Source: Schleiferiaceae bacterium
GTDB lineage: Bacteria; Bacteroidota; Bacteroidia; Flavobacteriales; Schleiferiaceae
DNA length: 64,000 nucleotides
Reading direction: 5' to 3'
Assembly (NCBI GenBank): GCA_029254375.1
Contig: JAQWXR010000050.1
Span: forward strand, 1-64,000
This document shows positions 40,626-50,389 of the stretch, one piece after another. The stretch's first letter is position 1. Every line of letters begins with the position of its first letter. The notes under the pieces are model-generated. The model made no database searches and had not been told where the DNA came from. It worked only from the letters and a program-made list of their open reading frames with translations. The position numbers and the translations under genes are program-made.

Positions 40626-42410
40626 GTGGCGCGTCGTTCAGGCTCCAAAACGCCCAAAAAACCAATCACCTGGAAAGCTCTTCAGCGCATCGCTCGGATG
40701 TATGTCTATATCCGGCCGTTTCAGGGGGAATTCCTCCTGGGAATGCTTTTTTTACTCCTCTCTTCGAGCAGCAATCTGGCCTTTCCCGCTTTTTTAGGGG
40801 ATTTAGTGGATGCTTCACAGAATGACCCGAGCCAAATCAATTCCATTGCACTGACGCTTGCCGGACTACTATTATTTCAGGCGGTCTTCAGCTTTGGCCG
40901 GATTGTATTCTTTGAACGCGTGGCTCAGAGGGCCTTGGCAGCGCTGCGGCAGGCGATGTACAGCCATTTAATCGACTTGCCACTGCCCTTTTTTCACAAC
41001 CGTCGCGTCGGGGAATTGACGAGTCGACTGCAATCCGATATTGGGGTCCTTCAGGAAACCTTTACAAGCACTCTGGCCGAATTCATCCGTCAAATTGTAG
41101 TCATCACAGGCGGCATTGCCTTGCTGACTTATACTAGCTGGAAACTCACCCTTTTCATGCTAGCTATCTTGCCGGTGGTGGTCATTCTTGCCGTGATTTT
41201 TGGTGGCCGAATTCGGAAGTATTCCAAAGAAGTGCAAGATGCCAGCGCGGATAGCAATACGGTGGTAGAAGAAAGTCTCTCCGCCATTGCTACAGTCAAA
41301 GCGTATACGAACGAAAATAACGAACGCGAACGCTACAAAACCTCCACTCTCAACGTGGCGCGTTTGGCGATCACGGGGGGCATCCTACGAGGAGGCTTTG
41401 CCAGCTTCCTGATTCTAGGCCTCTTTGGTGCGCTGGTAGCTGTGGTCTGGAAGGGTACCACGCTGATTTCCACCGGCGAATTGGAAGCTGGTCAGCTCTT
41501 CAGCTTTGTTATTTACTCTGGATTCATTGGCGGATCCATTGGAGGCATGGCCGATGTTTATGCCCGATTACAGAAAGCCGTGGGTGCAACAGAGGCCCTT
41601 CTGGATATGCTCGATGAGCAGATCGAGGAATCAAGTGAGGAAGTCTCGGATAGCTTACCCAACGTACTCTCTGATCATCCCGCCATCTCTTTCAAAGCAG
41701 TAGATTTTGCCTATCCGTCTAGGCCTGACGTCCCTGTTCTTCAAAACTTTCAGCTAGACATTGAACCTGGCATGCAAGTAGCCTTGGTGGGCCCTAGCGG
41801 CGCAGGAAAAACCACGGTGGTCCAGCTCCTGCTGCGCTTCCAAGAAACTCAATCTGGTCGATTAGACTTTTACGGTCACCCGGCCACCTCCATTCGGAAG
41901 CAAGCCTGGCGCAGCCGCATCGCCTGGGTACCTCAAGATGTGGTTCTTTTTGGTCACAGTATTCGCGAAAACATCGCGTACGGCCGCCCCGGCGCTAGCG
42001 AGGAAGACATTATCCGGGCAGCGAAAGAAGCGAATGCCTGGGAATTCATCCAACGCTTTCCTGAGGCTCTGGATACACAAATTGGAGAACGCGGCGTCCA
42101 ATTGAGCGGTGGCCAGCGGCAGCGCATTGCGATTGCCCGCGCCGTCATTCGCGACCCTCAAATTCTTTTGCTAGATGAGGCTACCTCCTCGCTTGATGCG
42201 GAAAGTGAGTCGCTCGTTCAAGAAGCCTTGCAACGCTTGATGAATGACCGCACCAGCTTAGTCATTGCACACCGATTATCTACGGTGAGAAATGCTGACC
42301 GTATCGCCTTTTTGGAGGCGGGTCAGGTTGTCGAATTTGGCAGTCATCGGGAACTCATGCAGGTCGAAGGAGGCAAATACCGCCAATTTGTGGAGCAACA
42401 AATGCGATAA
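40626..42410 (+). CDS. ABC exporter (transmembrane and ATPase domains fused)
   Basis: 594-residue half-transporter of the MsbA/multidrug type. Residues ~30-330 form the six-helix membrane domain (coupling motif LFFLPLPFFHNRRVGELTSRL-like region, seen as LPFFHNRRVGELTSRLQSD). The ATPase domain has Walker A GPSGAGKTT, signature LSGGQRQRIAIARA, Walker B ILLLDEATSSLDAESE and H-loop VIAHRLSTVRNADRI. It probably works as a homodimer; the cargo (lipid, drug or glycolipid) cannot be told. The start is a GTG 1 nt after the previous stop; there is no in-frame ATG before the membrane domain except one inside it. Confidence 0.92.
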   Translation: MARRSGSKTPKKPITWKALQRIARMYVYIRPFQGEFLLGMLFLLLSSSSNLAFPAFLGDLVDASQNDPSQINSIALTLAGLLLFQAVFSFGRIVFFERVAQRALAALRQAMYSHLIDLPLPFFHNRRVGELTSRLQSDIGVLQETFTSTLAEFIRQIVVITGGIALLTYTSWKLTLFMLAILPVVVILAVIFGGRIRKYSKEVQDASADSNTVVEESLSAIATVKAYTNENNERERYKTSTLNVARLAITGGILRGGFASFLILGLFGALVAVVWKGTTLISTGELEAGQLFSFVIYSGFIGGSIGGMADVYARLQKAVGATEALLDMLDEQIEESSEEVSDSLPNVLSDHPAISFKAVDFAYPSRPDVPVLQNFQLDIEPGMQVALVGPSGAGKTTVVQLLLRFQETQSGRLDFYGHPATSIRKQAWRSRIAWVPQDVVLFGHSIRENIAYGRPGASEEDIIRAAKEANAWEFIQRFPEALDTQIGERGVQLSGGQRQRIAIARAVIRDPQILLLDEATSSLDAESESLVQEALQRLMNDRTSLVIAHRLSTVRNADRIAFLEAGQVVEFGSHRELMQVEGGKYRQFVEQQMR

Positions 42411-42435
42411 GTACGCAATACCACGGGCTGCGATG

Positions 42436-42443
42436 TATTTTTG
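42436..42443 (+). promoter_or_regulatory. Putative -7 promoter box for the divIC-mutA-mutB-meaB operon
   Basis: TATTTTTG, a perfect TAnnTTTG match, 3 nt before the ATG of the divIC-like gene. Confidence 0.63.
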
Positions 42444-42446
42444 AGC

Positions 42447-42770
42447 ATGACCCGCTGGCAAAACCTTCGCACTTCCCCTTGGTGGAAGCGATTAACGAAT
42501 AAATACACGTTAGTCACCCTCTTTTTTGTGGTTTGGATGGCCTTGCTTGACTCCTCCTCTGCCCTAATTCAATGGGAATTAGACGCTCGATTGCGCGCTT
42601 TGGAAGACGGTATTGAATTCTATCAGCGAGAATTGGAAGAAACCCAGCGGCAGTTGGATGAACTGGCGAGCGATCCAGAAAAATTGGAGAAATTCGCCCG
42701 CGAAACCTATTGGATGCACAAACCCGGTGAACGTGTCGCCTTGGTCGATCCAAAAAGCTCAGAGGAATGA
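42447..42770 (+). CDS. Septum formation initiator (DivIC/FtsB family)
   Basis: A 107-residue bitopic membrane protein of the divisome. A short basic N-terminus precedes one membrane helix (LVTLFFVVWMALLDSSSAL) and a periplasmic coiled coil (LRALEDGIEFYQRELEETQR), ending with the FtsB/DivIC-like LEKFARETYWMHKPGERVAL. DivIC-type proteins bridge FtsL and FtsQ. An upstream TTG two codons earlier is possible, but the ATG is preferred and lies 3 nt after a perfect -7 box. The stop overlaps the mutA ATG (ATGA), so it heads the methylmalonyl-CoA mutase operon, a pairing seen in other flavobacteria (recalled). Confidence 0.88.
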   Translation: MTRWQNLRTSPWWKRLTNKYTLVTLFFVVWMALLDSSSALIQWELDARLRALEDGIEFYQRELEETQRQLDELASDPEKLEKFARETYWMHKPGERVALVDPKSSEE

Positions 42771-43822
42771 GTGAAATGATCTCCCTCCCCGATGGCTTTG
42801 CCCTCCCCGTCACAGGAAAAGCTGCAGACCATCCAGACCTTCCATGGACCAGTGGCCCGAGGCCATTTCAACATCGGCACGCACTGGAGGTCATTGATGG
42901 CGCCGAGCCCGAATTGGCCAATCGTCGCGCCTTGGCGGCCCTCATGAATGGAGCAAGCTCCCTCTTGTTTTGGATTCATCGAGCGCAGGACGTGCCTTTG
43001 CTCCTCAAAGACATACGGCTCGACATTGCCCCTGTGCACCTGGTGTATGGCGGCGCCTTGGAGGATCTAGCCGCAGAGCTTCGAGCTTTACCGGCTAGTC
43101 AGCATCCCCAAGCCATTCATGGCTCAATCAACCTCGATCCTGCAGAACATCGCTTCCGCACGAAAGAATCTTGGCGTGGAAGCCTGGAGGCTGACCTCGC
43201 TCAGGTGAAAGCAGCTGTGGAACTTCCAAAAGGCCTACGAATCCTATGCGGAAATGGCGGAGAAATGGCCCCTCGCATCACCGGCACCCAGAGTATCTCC
43301 CAGCTTGCCTATGGCTTGGGATCCATATTGGCGCAATTAGATTATCTGGGATGGATGCATGCTGATCGGGCATGGCTCCACCTTAGCGCTACCGACGACT
43401 ATTTGCAAACCATTGCCATAGTGCAGGCGGCACGTAGCTTGTGGGAACGTGCTTGCCAAGCGCATCTCAAACGATCTGCCCCCTTGTGGATTAGTGGAAG
43501 TCCTAAACTAGCTGAGCAAACGGAGGATGCCGCAGCCCTAATCAGCATGGGTATGCAACAGCAAGCGCTCTGGTTGGGAGGCTGCGACGAACTTTGGATC
43601 AGTCCCATCAACGACAGCAGTCAAGCGCATGATTGGGCCCGCCAGCAGGTTCTTGTCCTTACATACGAAAATGGGCTGCAAGGCCTAGATCAACCCTTGG
43701 CAGGATCCTACACTTTGGATAGCTACACAGCATCCTTGGAGGCTGAGGTGGAAAAACTTTGGGCCGAATGGGCAGCTCAAGGAGGCTTCTGGGTAAAAAT
43801 CAAAAGTCTCACTGGAGCATGA
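42767..43822 (+). CDS. mutA: Methylmalonyl-CoA mutase small (alpha-like) subunit MutA
   Basis: A 351-residue non-catalytic partner of MutB, recognised by its position and by mutase-barrel segments such as [32 protein letters not shown] and [17 protein letters not shown]. It lacks the cobalamin-binding domain (no DxHxxG), as MutA subunits do, and is shorter than the several-hundred-residue MutA of most relatives, ending after the TIM-barrel part. It forms a heterodimer with MutB; it does not bind B12 itself. Its ATG overlaps the divIC stop and its stop overlaps the mutB ATG. Confidence 0.82.
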   Translation: MSEMISLPDGFALPVTGKAADHPDLPWTSGPRPFQHRHALEVIDGAEPELANRRALAALMNGASSLLFWIHRAQDVPLLLKDIRLDIAPVHLVYGGALEDLAAELRALPASQHPQAIHGSINLDPAEHRFRTKESWRGSLEADLAQVKAAVELPKGLRILCGNGGEMAPRITGTQSISQLAYGLGSILAQLDYLGWMHADRAWLHLSATDDYLQTIAIVQAARSLWERACQAHLKRSAPLWISGSPKLAEQTEDAAALISMGMQQQALWLGGCDELWISPINDSSQAHDWARQQVLVLTYENGLQGLDQPLAGSYTLDSYTASLEAEVEKLWAEWAAQGGFWVKIKSLTGA

Positions 43823-45837
43823 AGCGCTTCCCACATGAACAAGAGGCTGCCGGGCTAAGCCCCTACTTGCGTGGCCCGTATGCAAGCATGTACAGCCAAC
43901 GTCCTTGGACGATTCGCCAGTATGCAGGATTTTCTACTGCCGAGGAATCCAATGCGTTTTATCGAGCGAACCTAGCCGCCGGTCAAATGGGACTCAGTGT
44001 GGCCTTTGACCTTGCCACACACCGCGGCTATGACAGCGACCATCCTAGAGTCCAAGGAGATGTGGGCAAAGCCGGCGTAGCCATCGATTCTGTGGAGGAT
44101 ATGAAACGCCTTTTTGAAGGCATTCCTTTGGATCGGATGTCCGTGTCCATGACCATGAATGGGGCGGTCATTCCTATCCTTGCCTTTTTCATCGTGGCCG
44201 CCGAGGAGCAAGGGGTCGCTTGGGCAGACCTTCAGGGAACCATTCAGAATGACATCCTGAAGGAGTTTATGGTGCGAAACACCTACATCTATCCGCCGGC
44301 TCCGAGTATGCGTCTTATTGCGGATATTTTCAAATTCACTTCAGAGCACATGCCCAAGTTCAATAGTATTTCTATTTCGGGCTACCATATGCAAGAAGCC
44401 GGCGCTACCGCCGCGCAAGAGCTAGCCTACACCCTGGCCGACGGTCTTGAATATCTCCGGACAGGCACAGCCAGTGGATTAGACATCGATGACTTCGCCC
44501 CTCGCTTAAGTTTCTTTTGGGGCATTGGTATGGACTTTTTGACTGAAGTTGCGAAACTTCGTGCGGCCCGAGTGCTCTGGGATCGCATCGTCGACTCGTT
44601 CGCGCCAAAAAATCCGAAAAGCCGTATCCTTCGAACCCATTCTCAAACCAGCGGATGGAGCCTGACCGAACAGCAACCCTTCAATAACGTCACGCGCACA
44701 GCCCTTGAAGCCATGGCAGCAGTTTTGGGAGGCACCCAATCACTACATACCAATGCCTTGGACGAAGCGATTGCTTTGCCCACTGAATATTCAGCACGCA
44801 TCGCCAGGGAGACCCAACTGTATTTACAAAAGCAATCCGGTGTGACCCGTTTTGTCGATCCTTTTGGCGGGGCGCATTCGGTCGAACAACTCACCGCCAC
44901 CTTAATGAACGAAGCTTGGACACTCATCCAGGAAATTGAAGCCCTCGGAGGAATGGCCAAAGCCATCGACCAAGGACTTCCCAAACTTCGCATTGAAGAA
45001 GCGGCCGCCAAGAAGCAGGCGCGTTTGGACCGTGGCATGGATGTACTGGTGGGGGTAAATGCCTTTCAGTCTGAGCATGAAGACGATCTCGAAACCAGGG
45101 AAGTAGATAATTCTGCAGTTCGTGAACTGCAAGTCCTCCAGCTTTCTGAATTGAAAATAAGACGGGATACAAAAGCCCATGCTTTGGCCTTATCTCAACT
45201 CGAATCTGCCGCACGGTCCCAGAAAAATATTTTGGCCGCTGCGGTGATTGCCGCCCGCGCTCGTGCTAGCCTTGGCGAAATCAGCGATACCTTAGAAAAT
45301 GTATTTGGGCGCTATCAAGCTAAAACCCAACTTATTTCTGGCGTGTACAAGAAAGAAAACAATGACCAACCTGCCTACCAAGCGGCCCGTGCCCTTGCCG
45401 ATCAATTTGCTGAGCTAGATGGCCGGCGCCCGCGCATTTTAGTTGCCAAAATGGGACAAGATGGGCACGACCGCGGGGCCAAAGTGGTTGCTAGCAGCTT
45501 TGCTGACCTTGGTTTTGATGTCGATCTAGGGCCTTTATTTCAGACGCCCGAAGAGACCGCTCAGCAGGCCGTCGAAAATGATGTGCATTGGGTGGGCGTG
45601 AGTTCCCTGGCGGCAGGACATAAAACCCTTGTTCCTCAGCTCATGGAAGCCCTGAGAAGCCTTGGACGCTCGGATATTCTCGTGGTCGTCGGCGGAGTGA
45701 TTCCAAAAGGCGATTATGCCGGGCTCTTTGACCTCGGTGTAGCAGGTATTTTTGGCCCAGGAAGTCCCATCGCAGAATCTGCCCAGCATATTTTAGCCCA
45801 ATATCTTCAGCATCGATACCCCTCTCATGGCCATTAA
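43819..45837 (+). CDS. mutB: Methylmalonyl-CoA mutase large (catalytic) subunit MutB
   Basis: 672-residue B12-dependent enzyme that interconverts methylmalonyl-CoA and succinyl-CoA. The substrate barrel is clear ([85 protein letters not shown]) and the cobalamin-binding domain has [20 protein letters not shown]. The protein begins almost at once with the barrel: the N-terminal ~40 residues of other MutB proteins, which contact the partner subunit, are missing. The upstream in-frame sequence does not restore them. The ATG overlaps the mutA stop; the next gene overlaps the 3' end by 11 nt. Confidence 0.95.
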   Translation: MKRFPHEQEAAGLSPYLRGPYASMYSQRPWTIRQYAGFSTAEESNAFYRANLAAGQMGLSVAFDLATHRGYDSDHPRVQGDVGKAGVAIDSVEDMKRLFEGIPLDRMSVSMTMNGAVIPILAFFIVAAEEQGVAWADLQGTIQNDILKEFMVRNTYIYPPAPSMRLIADIFKFTSEHMPKFNSISISGYHMQEAGATAAQELAYTLADGLEYLRTGTASGLDIDDFAPRLSFFWGIGMDFLTEVAKLRAARVLWDRIVDSFAPKNPKSRILRTHSQTSGWSLTEQQPFNNVTRTALEAMAAVLGGTQSLHTNALDEAIALPTEYSARIARETQLYLQKQSGVTRFVDPFGGAHSVEQLTATLMNEAWTLIQEIEALGGMAKAIDQGLPKLRIEEAAAKKQARLDRGMDVLVGVNAFQSEHEDDLETREVDNSAVRELQVLQLSELKIRRDTKAHALALSQLESAARSQKNILAAAVIAARARASLGEISDTLENVFGRYQAKTQLISGVYKKENNDQPAYQAARALADQFAELDGRRPRILVAKMGQDGHDRGAKVVASSFADLGFDVDLGPLFQTPEETAQQAVENDVHWVGVSSLAAGHKTLVPQLMEALRSLGRSDILVVVGGVIPKGDYAGLFDLGVAGIFGPGSPIAESAQHILAQYLQHRYPSHGH

Positions 45838-46843
45838 TCCTTCGTTTCCAGGCCATGAGAAGCAGCGTGCAGACTTGAGCGCTCTAGAAGCAGGTGTGCG
45901 GGTAGGAAATCGTCAAGCCTTGGCTCAAGCTATCACCTTAGTGGAAAGCGAACAAAAGGATGATCAAATATCTTCGGCCATGCTCTTAAGCCGATTGACC
46001 GAAGGCCATCCGTCTGAAACTAGTTTCCGCCTGGGAATTACCGGAAATCCAGGGGCTGGCAAAAGCACGCTGATTGAAGCCCTAGGCCAACATTGGATTA
46101 ACCAAGGAGAAAAAGTGGCTGTCCTCGCTATCGACCCCAGTAGCAGCCAGCGTCTAGGAAGTATCCTAGGGGATAAAACCCGAATGGAGCAGTTAAGCAA
46201 GCGAAAGGAAGCATTTATTCGACCCAGCCCTTCTTCCGGAGCACTTGGGGGTATTCACCGTCACAGTCCGGAAGTGATCGCCTTATTTGAAGCAGCGGGC
46301 TACCAGCGAATTATCATCGAGACGGTCGGGGTAGGCCAAAACGAAACCTCAGTGCAGAATGTTGTTGACTTCACTTTGTTGATCGCCTTGCCTGGGGCAG
46401 GGGACGAAGTTCAGGGCTTGAAGCGCGGGGTAATGGAAGCGGCTGACCTCCTCTGGGTGAACAAAGCCGATGGAGAACGAAAAGTGGCAGCAAAATTGGC
46501 TACTGTTCATCTCCAGCAGGCTTTATCTCTATTCCATCGCGAGGATGATCGCGCCATTGAGGTCTTGACTGGGAGCGCCATAGAAAAAGACAGCTTGAAT
46601 CCCTTGTGGGAAGCTCTTGATCGCGGTATGCGCTGGGGAATCGCTACGGGTCGAACGGAGGAACGTCGAAAGCATCAGCGGGGAAAACGACTACGCGAGC
46701 TGATTCAACAGGGGCTCTGGAACACCGTGAGCGCAGAACATAACCTCATGAACGCCATCGAAAAACGGGTTGTTTCAGGCGAATTATCGCCTTCTGAAGG
46801 GGCTTTAGAATTCTTGCGCCATCTCGTGACGGAGAACGACTAA
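45827..46843 (+). CDS. meaB: Methylmalonyl-CoA mutase-associated GTPase MeaB
   Basis: 338-residue G3E-family GTPase that guards loading and reactivation of the B12 cofactor of methylmalonyl-CoA mutase. Motifs: Walker [15 protein letters not shown] (residues ~73-86), [29 protein letters not shown] (the G3E Walker B-like site) and NKADGE for guanine recognition. Its place directly after mutB, with an 11-nt overlap, confirms the role. The 3' end overlaps the convergent DUF7935 gene by 39 nt. Confidence 0.95.
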   Translation: MAINPSFPGHEKQRADLSALEAGVRVGNRQALAQAITLVESEQKDDQISSAMLLSRLTEGHPSETSFRLGITGNPGAGKSTLIEALGQHWINQGEKVAVLAIDPSSSQRLGSILGDKTRMEQLSKRKEAFIRPSPSSGALGGIHRHSPEVIALFEAAGYQRIIIETVGVGQNETSVQNVVDFTLLIALPGAGDEVQGLKRGVMEAADLLWVNKADGERKVAAKLATVHLQQALSLFHREDDRAIEVLTGSAIEKDSLNPLWEALDRGMRWGIATGRTEERRKHQRGKRLRELIQQGLWNTVSAEHNLMNAIEKRVVSGELSPSEGALEFLRHLVTEND

Positions 46844-47326
46844 GGCCGTACGAGTAGGCAAAGTTCCCATGTCCATCGCTCGAGTAAGAATAGCCTTGCT
46901 CAAGTCTGCACCTGTCGCATCATTATCTAAGTCCGCCGCAACGGTATTGATTAAAGAAGCGATCGCTGACTTGGCCGTAACAGCCATTTCCCACACATGC
47001 TCGGAGACATAAACCTGTTGGGAAAGGTTGTGCTCGTATTCACTGCGGATGGAATGTTGGAGTAGGACGAGGTATTCGGACTTGCTAAGCTTTCCAGCCT
47101 TTACTCGAAGGATGAGGGAATTCGGGCTAATCCGCTCTAAGAGTAAAGCCAAACGCTCATATGCTTGCAAACGAATGGGCAAGGTTTGTTTTTGCGAAGC
47201 TGCCCTCAGCTCATTCCGGCGACGCTTGTCTTCGTTATCTAAAAAGCTTGACATCATCAAATACACGACAATCAAGATTAAGATTGACGGGAAAATGGTG
47301 CGTATCGTATCGTAGAAAACATCCAT
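46805..47326 (-). CDS. Conserved Bacteroidota membrane protein (DUF7935-like)
   Basis: A 173-residue protein with one N-terminal membrane helix (IFPSILILIVVYLMMSSFL) and a cytoplasmic or periplasmic helical domain beginning with the conserved TLPIRLQAYERLALLLERIS, then EYEHNLSQQVYVSEHVWEM. I recognise this pattern from Bacteroidota proteins of unknown function (DUF7935). The start is the ATG before the helix; a near -7 box (GATATTTG) lies 4 nt upstream. It is convergent with meaB and divergent from the aminotransferase. Confidence 0.8.
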   Translation of the reverse strand: MDVFYDTIRTIFPSILILIVVYLMMSSFLDNEDKRRRNELRAASQKQTLPIRLQAYERLALLLERISPNSLILRVKAGKLSKSEYLVLLQHSIRSEYEHNLSQQVYVSEHVWEMAVTAKSAIASLINTVAADLDNDATGADLSKAILTRAMDMGTLPTRTALVVLRHEMAQEF

Positions 47327-47358
47327 TGCACAAATATCGTGCTTTTACCGACAATTCA

Positions 47359-47366
47359 TACTTTTG
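47359..47366 (+). promoter_or_regulatory. Putative -7 promoter box for aminotransferase gene
   Basis: TACTTTTG, a perfect TAnnTTTG match, 3 nt before the ATG. Confidence 0.62.
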
Positions 47367-47369
47367 AGG

Positions 47370-48554
47370 ATGCTTTTTCTATCCCAACGAGTGCAGTCTT
47401 TGGCTCTGCCCATGACTATCGAAATGACCAAGAAAAGCCGCGCATTGCAAGAGGCCGGCCATGATATTATCAGCCTCAGCTTGGGGGAGCCCGATTTTGA
47501 TAGTCCCGACTTTGCGAAATTGGCTGGAATTGAAGGCATTGAAAAGAACTATTCCCACTACATGCCGGTGCCAGGCTATGCGGATTTGCGCGAAGCTATT
47601 TGCCAAAAGTTTGCCCGAGACAATGGGCTCAACTACCGTCCTGATGAGATCATCGTGAGCACTGGTGCCAAGCAATCCATTGCCAATTTGATGATGGCCT
47701 TAGTGAATCCAGGTGATGAAGTCATCATTCCTGCACCCTATTGGGTGTCCTATGCGGATCTCGCCGAATTTGTCGGGGGAACCGTCGTCAGTCCGAAAGC
47801 GGGGATCGAACAAAATTTTAAAATCACGGCAAATCAACTTCGGGAATCCATTTCGGATAAAACCAAACTCCTGATCTTTTCTAGCCCTAACAACCCGAGT
47901 GGGGCGATGTACAGCCGGATAGAATTAGAATCCTTGGCGGTTGTACTTCGAGAATACCCGCACATTTGGGTCATCAGCGACGAGATTTATGAATATATCC
48001 ACTACGGAGTAGAGCATGTCAGCATGGCGAGCCTCGAGGGGATGTGGGCGCGCACGGCCACCGTTAACGGCCTTTCCAAAGGCTTTGCGATGACCGGTTG
48101 GCGCTTAGGATTTATGGGAGCCCCCCCTGAGCTGGCCAAGGCCTGCGAGAAAATTCAGAGCCAGATCACCAGTGGCGCCTCAAGTATTGCCCAACGCGCA
48201 GCCATCGCTGCGGTATTGGCTGGCCCTGCGCCGGTTCAATACATGATTGACGCCTTCACGCGCCGCCGCAGCCTACTTGCAAATGGGCTCAAGGCCGCCG
48301 ACAAGCTCCTAATAAAGGAGCCTGAAGGGGCTTTTTATCTTTTTGTCGACGCGTCCGAATATCTAAGCCCCTCCCACCCTAGCGCACTCGCAATTTGCAT
48401 GGCCTTGCTTGAAGGGGGAGTCGCCGCGGTTCCTGGAGAAGCCTTTGGCCTAGATGGCTACATCCGCTTTAGCTACGCCGCTTCCGAAGAGGATTTGCGC
48501 AAGGCGGCTGAGCGAATTGTCCGTACCTTAAACGGACTGAATAGCAATTCATGA
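47370..48554 (+). CDS. aspC: Aspartate aminotransferase-type PLP enzyme
   Basis: 394-residue fold-type I aminotransferase, probably aspartate aminotransferase. The sequence shows ISLSLGEPDFDSPDF, the cofactor-stacking TGAKQSIANLMMALV, FSSPNNPSGAMYS (substrate carboxylate), SDEIYEYIHYG and the PLP-binding Lys in NGLSKGFAMTGWRLGF, plus the C-terminal FRFSYA-like YIRFSYAASEEDL with the substrate Arg. The exact amino-acid specificity is inferred from overall similarity. A TTG two codons upstream is less likely than the ATG that follows a perfect -7 box by 3 nt. The stop overlaps the trkH ATG. Confidence 0.9.
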   Translation: MLFLSQRVQSLALPMTIEMTKKSRALQEAGHDIISLSLGEPDFDSPDFAKLAGIEGIEKNYSHYMPVPGYADLREAICQKFARDNGLNYRPDEIIVSTGAKQSIANLMMALVNPGDEVIIPAPYWVSYADLAEFVGGTVVSPKAGIEQNFKITANQLRESISDKTKLLIFSSPNNPSGAMYSRIELESLAVVLREYPHIWVISDEIYEYIHYGVEHVSMASLEGMWARTATVNGLSKGFAMTGWRLGFMGAPPELAKACEKIQSQITSGASSIAQRAAIAAVLAGPAPVQYMIDAFTRRRSLLANGLKAADKLLIKEPEGAFYLFVDASEYLSPSHPSALAICMALLEGGVAAVPGEAFGLDGYIRFSYAASEEDLRKAAERIVRTLNGLNSNS

Positions 48555-50380
48555 AACACTCCCGTCGGCTCACGGTTAACCGAATTCGCGAATGGGTGAA
48601 CCTTCGCATTTATGACAGTAAAACAACGGCCATTCGCTTCCTGCGATACACCAGTGTTCCATTGTCCATCGCCGCGGTAATCTCCTTGCTTCTCAGCCAT
48701 GGATTTGTCCTTGAATCAGAGCAGAGTCAATGGGTAGATATGATTCTCAAGGGCACCATTGGATTTTACATTGTCAAATACGTGGTGGAGTTCTTTTACT
48801 CCTTTTCGCCCATTCAGTACCTGAAAGATTCCCGATGGGAAGGGCTGTTGATGCTCTACATGGTCGTCAATATTCTCTCGTTTAATTTGTTTGGCATTGA
48901 GATTCTTTCCACGTTAGGCGGCTATCTCGGTTTGGAGAAATTGGACGCCTTTTTCATGGTATTTATCCAGGCTTATTTCTTGCTGTTTGTTGCCTTGGAA
49001 ATCGGCAAGGCAAGTCGCCTTTTACCTATGCTCAAAGTGAGCCCACCAGCCTTGCTAGTGAGTAGTTTCATCCTGCTTATGATCGTCGGAGCGGGCTTGC
49101 TTTGGATGCCTGAAATGACCAAATCAGGGGATGGGCTATCCATCAAAGAGGCCCTATTTACTTCTGTTTCAGCGGTATCCGTCACAGGACTCAACATTAT
49201 TGACATTTCGGAGATCTTGAGCTTCAAAGGCAAGTTTATTCTGCTCTTCTTGATTCAACTCGGCGGACTGAATTTCATCGCCTTCGCAAGCATCTTTGCC
49301 ATGTTGGCAAACCCTGCTTTAGGGACTCGCTACAAGAGACTCTTACAAACAAATTATGGCAGCGATAGCCTGGAAGGTTCAGTGGATCTCATTCGCGAAA
49401 TTTTCCGCTTTTCGTTCTTTTTCGAATTTGCTGCGGCCATCCTTCTATTCTTTTCATGGGGAGACTTCCCTTTTATGCATTTGGGTGATCGAATATTCTA
49501 TAGTGTGTTTCATGCTGTGAGTGCCTTCAATAATGCCGGATTCAGTTTATTCTCCCATGGCATGGCACACCCCGCCTTGGCTCAAAATGTGCCCCTCGTT
49601 ATGATCATAGCAATGACCATCATTCTGGGCGGATTGGGATTTACCACGATTCATGATTTGTTCTCCACGCAAGCCTATACTACTCGGCGTAAAAACCCCT
49701 GGATTCACTTGAACGTAAATACAAAAATTGCCATCTATACGACCCTAATCCTCATCCCTGCGGGGGGCATCCTATATGCGGTCTTGGAATGGAACAGCTC
49801 CTTATTTGGCCTAGATCATGGCCACCGCATTTTAACTGCATTTTTCCAATCTGTGACGACTCGAACGGCCGGTTTCAACACGGTGGACTTTGGCGCTGTG
49901 GCGTTGCCTACCCTGCTGATATTAATCATCTTCATGTTTATTGGAGGATCGTCTGGCTCGACGGCTGGAGGGATTAAGACTTCAACTTTTACCCTCGTCT
50001 TTGTAAACGCCTTGGCTACCATCCGTGGCCGAAAGCGCGTAGAACTTTTCCACTCGACCATCCCAGTTGAATTATTGAATTTGGCCATGAGTGCCTTTCT
50101 ATTTTCGGCCAGTTCCATTCTATTGGGAATCTTCTTACTCACTGTTACCGATGGGCACCTCGGCTTAGCTCGATTGGCCTTTGAAGAAGTAAGTGCATTT
50201 TGCACCGTGGGCTTATCCACAGGAATCACAAGTGAATTAAGTAACAGTGGCCAAACTATCTTGATGCTTTCCATGTTAATAGGGCGTGTAGGGACCGTAA
50301 CTTTGGCCTTTGCATTGACCAGTCGCAAGAAAGAATCACACGAGTACACCTACCCAAAAGCCAACGTGCAGGTAGGATAA
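48551..50380 (+). CDS. trkH: TrkH family potassium uptake protein
   Basis: 609-residue inner-membrane K+ channel-like subunit. The Trk fold of four M1-pore-M2 repeats can be followed: TSVSAVSVTGLNIIDI, SVFHAVSAFNNAGFSLF, SVTTRTAGFNTVDFG and SAFCTVGLSTGITSEL hold the four selectivity-filter-like Gly positions. An N-terminal extension of about 150 residues with extra helices precedes the core, as in many Bacteroidota TrkH/KtrB. The gating partner TrkA is not adjacent, so it must be encoded elsewhere. The ATG overlaps the aminotransferase stop (ATGA). Confidence 0.9.
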   Translation: MKHSRRLTVNRIREWVNLRIYDSKTTAIRFLRYTSVPLSIAAVISLLLSHGFVLESEQSQWVDMILKGTIGFYIVKYVVEFFYSFSPIQYLKDSRWEGLLMLYMVVNILSFNLFGIEILSTLGGYLGLEKLDAFFMVFIQAYFLLFVALEIGKASRLLPMLKVSPPALLVSSFILLMIVGAGLLWMPEMTKSGDGLSIKEALFTSVSAVSVTGLNIIDISEILSFKGKFILLFLIQLGGLNFIAFASIFAMLANPALGTRYKRLLQTNYGSDSLEGSVDLIREIFRFSFFFEFAAAILLFFSWGDFPFMHLGDRIFYSVFHAVSAFNNAGFSLFSHGMAHPALAQNVPLVMIIAMTIILGGLGFTTIHDLFSTQAYTTRRKNPWIHLNVNTKIAIYTTLILIPAGGILYAVLEWNSSLFGLDHGHRILTAFFQSVTTRTAGFNTVDFGAVALPTLLILIIFMFIGGSSGSTAGGIKTSTFTLVFVNALATIRGRKRVELFHSTIPVELLNLAMSAFLFSASSILLGIFLLTVTDGHLGLARLAFEEVSAFCTVGLSTGITSELSNSGQTILMLSMLIGRVGTVTLAFALTSRKKESHEYTYPKANVQVG

Positions 50381-50389
50381 AATCCGCCT

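Noticed and set aside
44643-45038. Minus-strand open frame inside mutB
   Set aside because: Antisense to a strongly conserved enzyme with no independent support.
49816-50349. 177-codon open frame on the minus strand within trkH
   Set aside because: Antisense shadow of a conserved membrane protein; composition reflects the Leu/Ile-rich sense codons.
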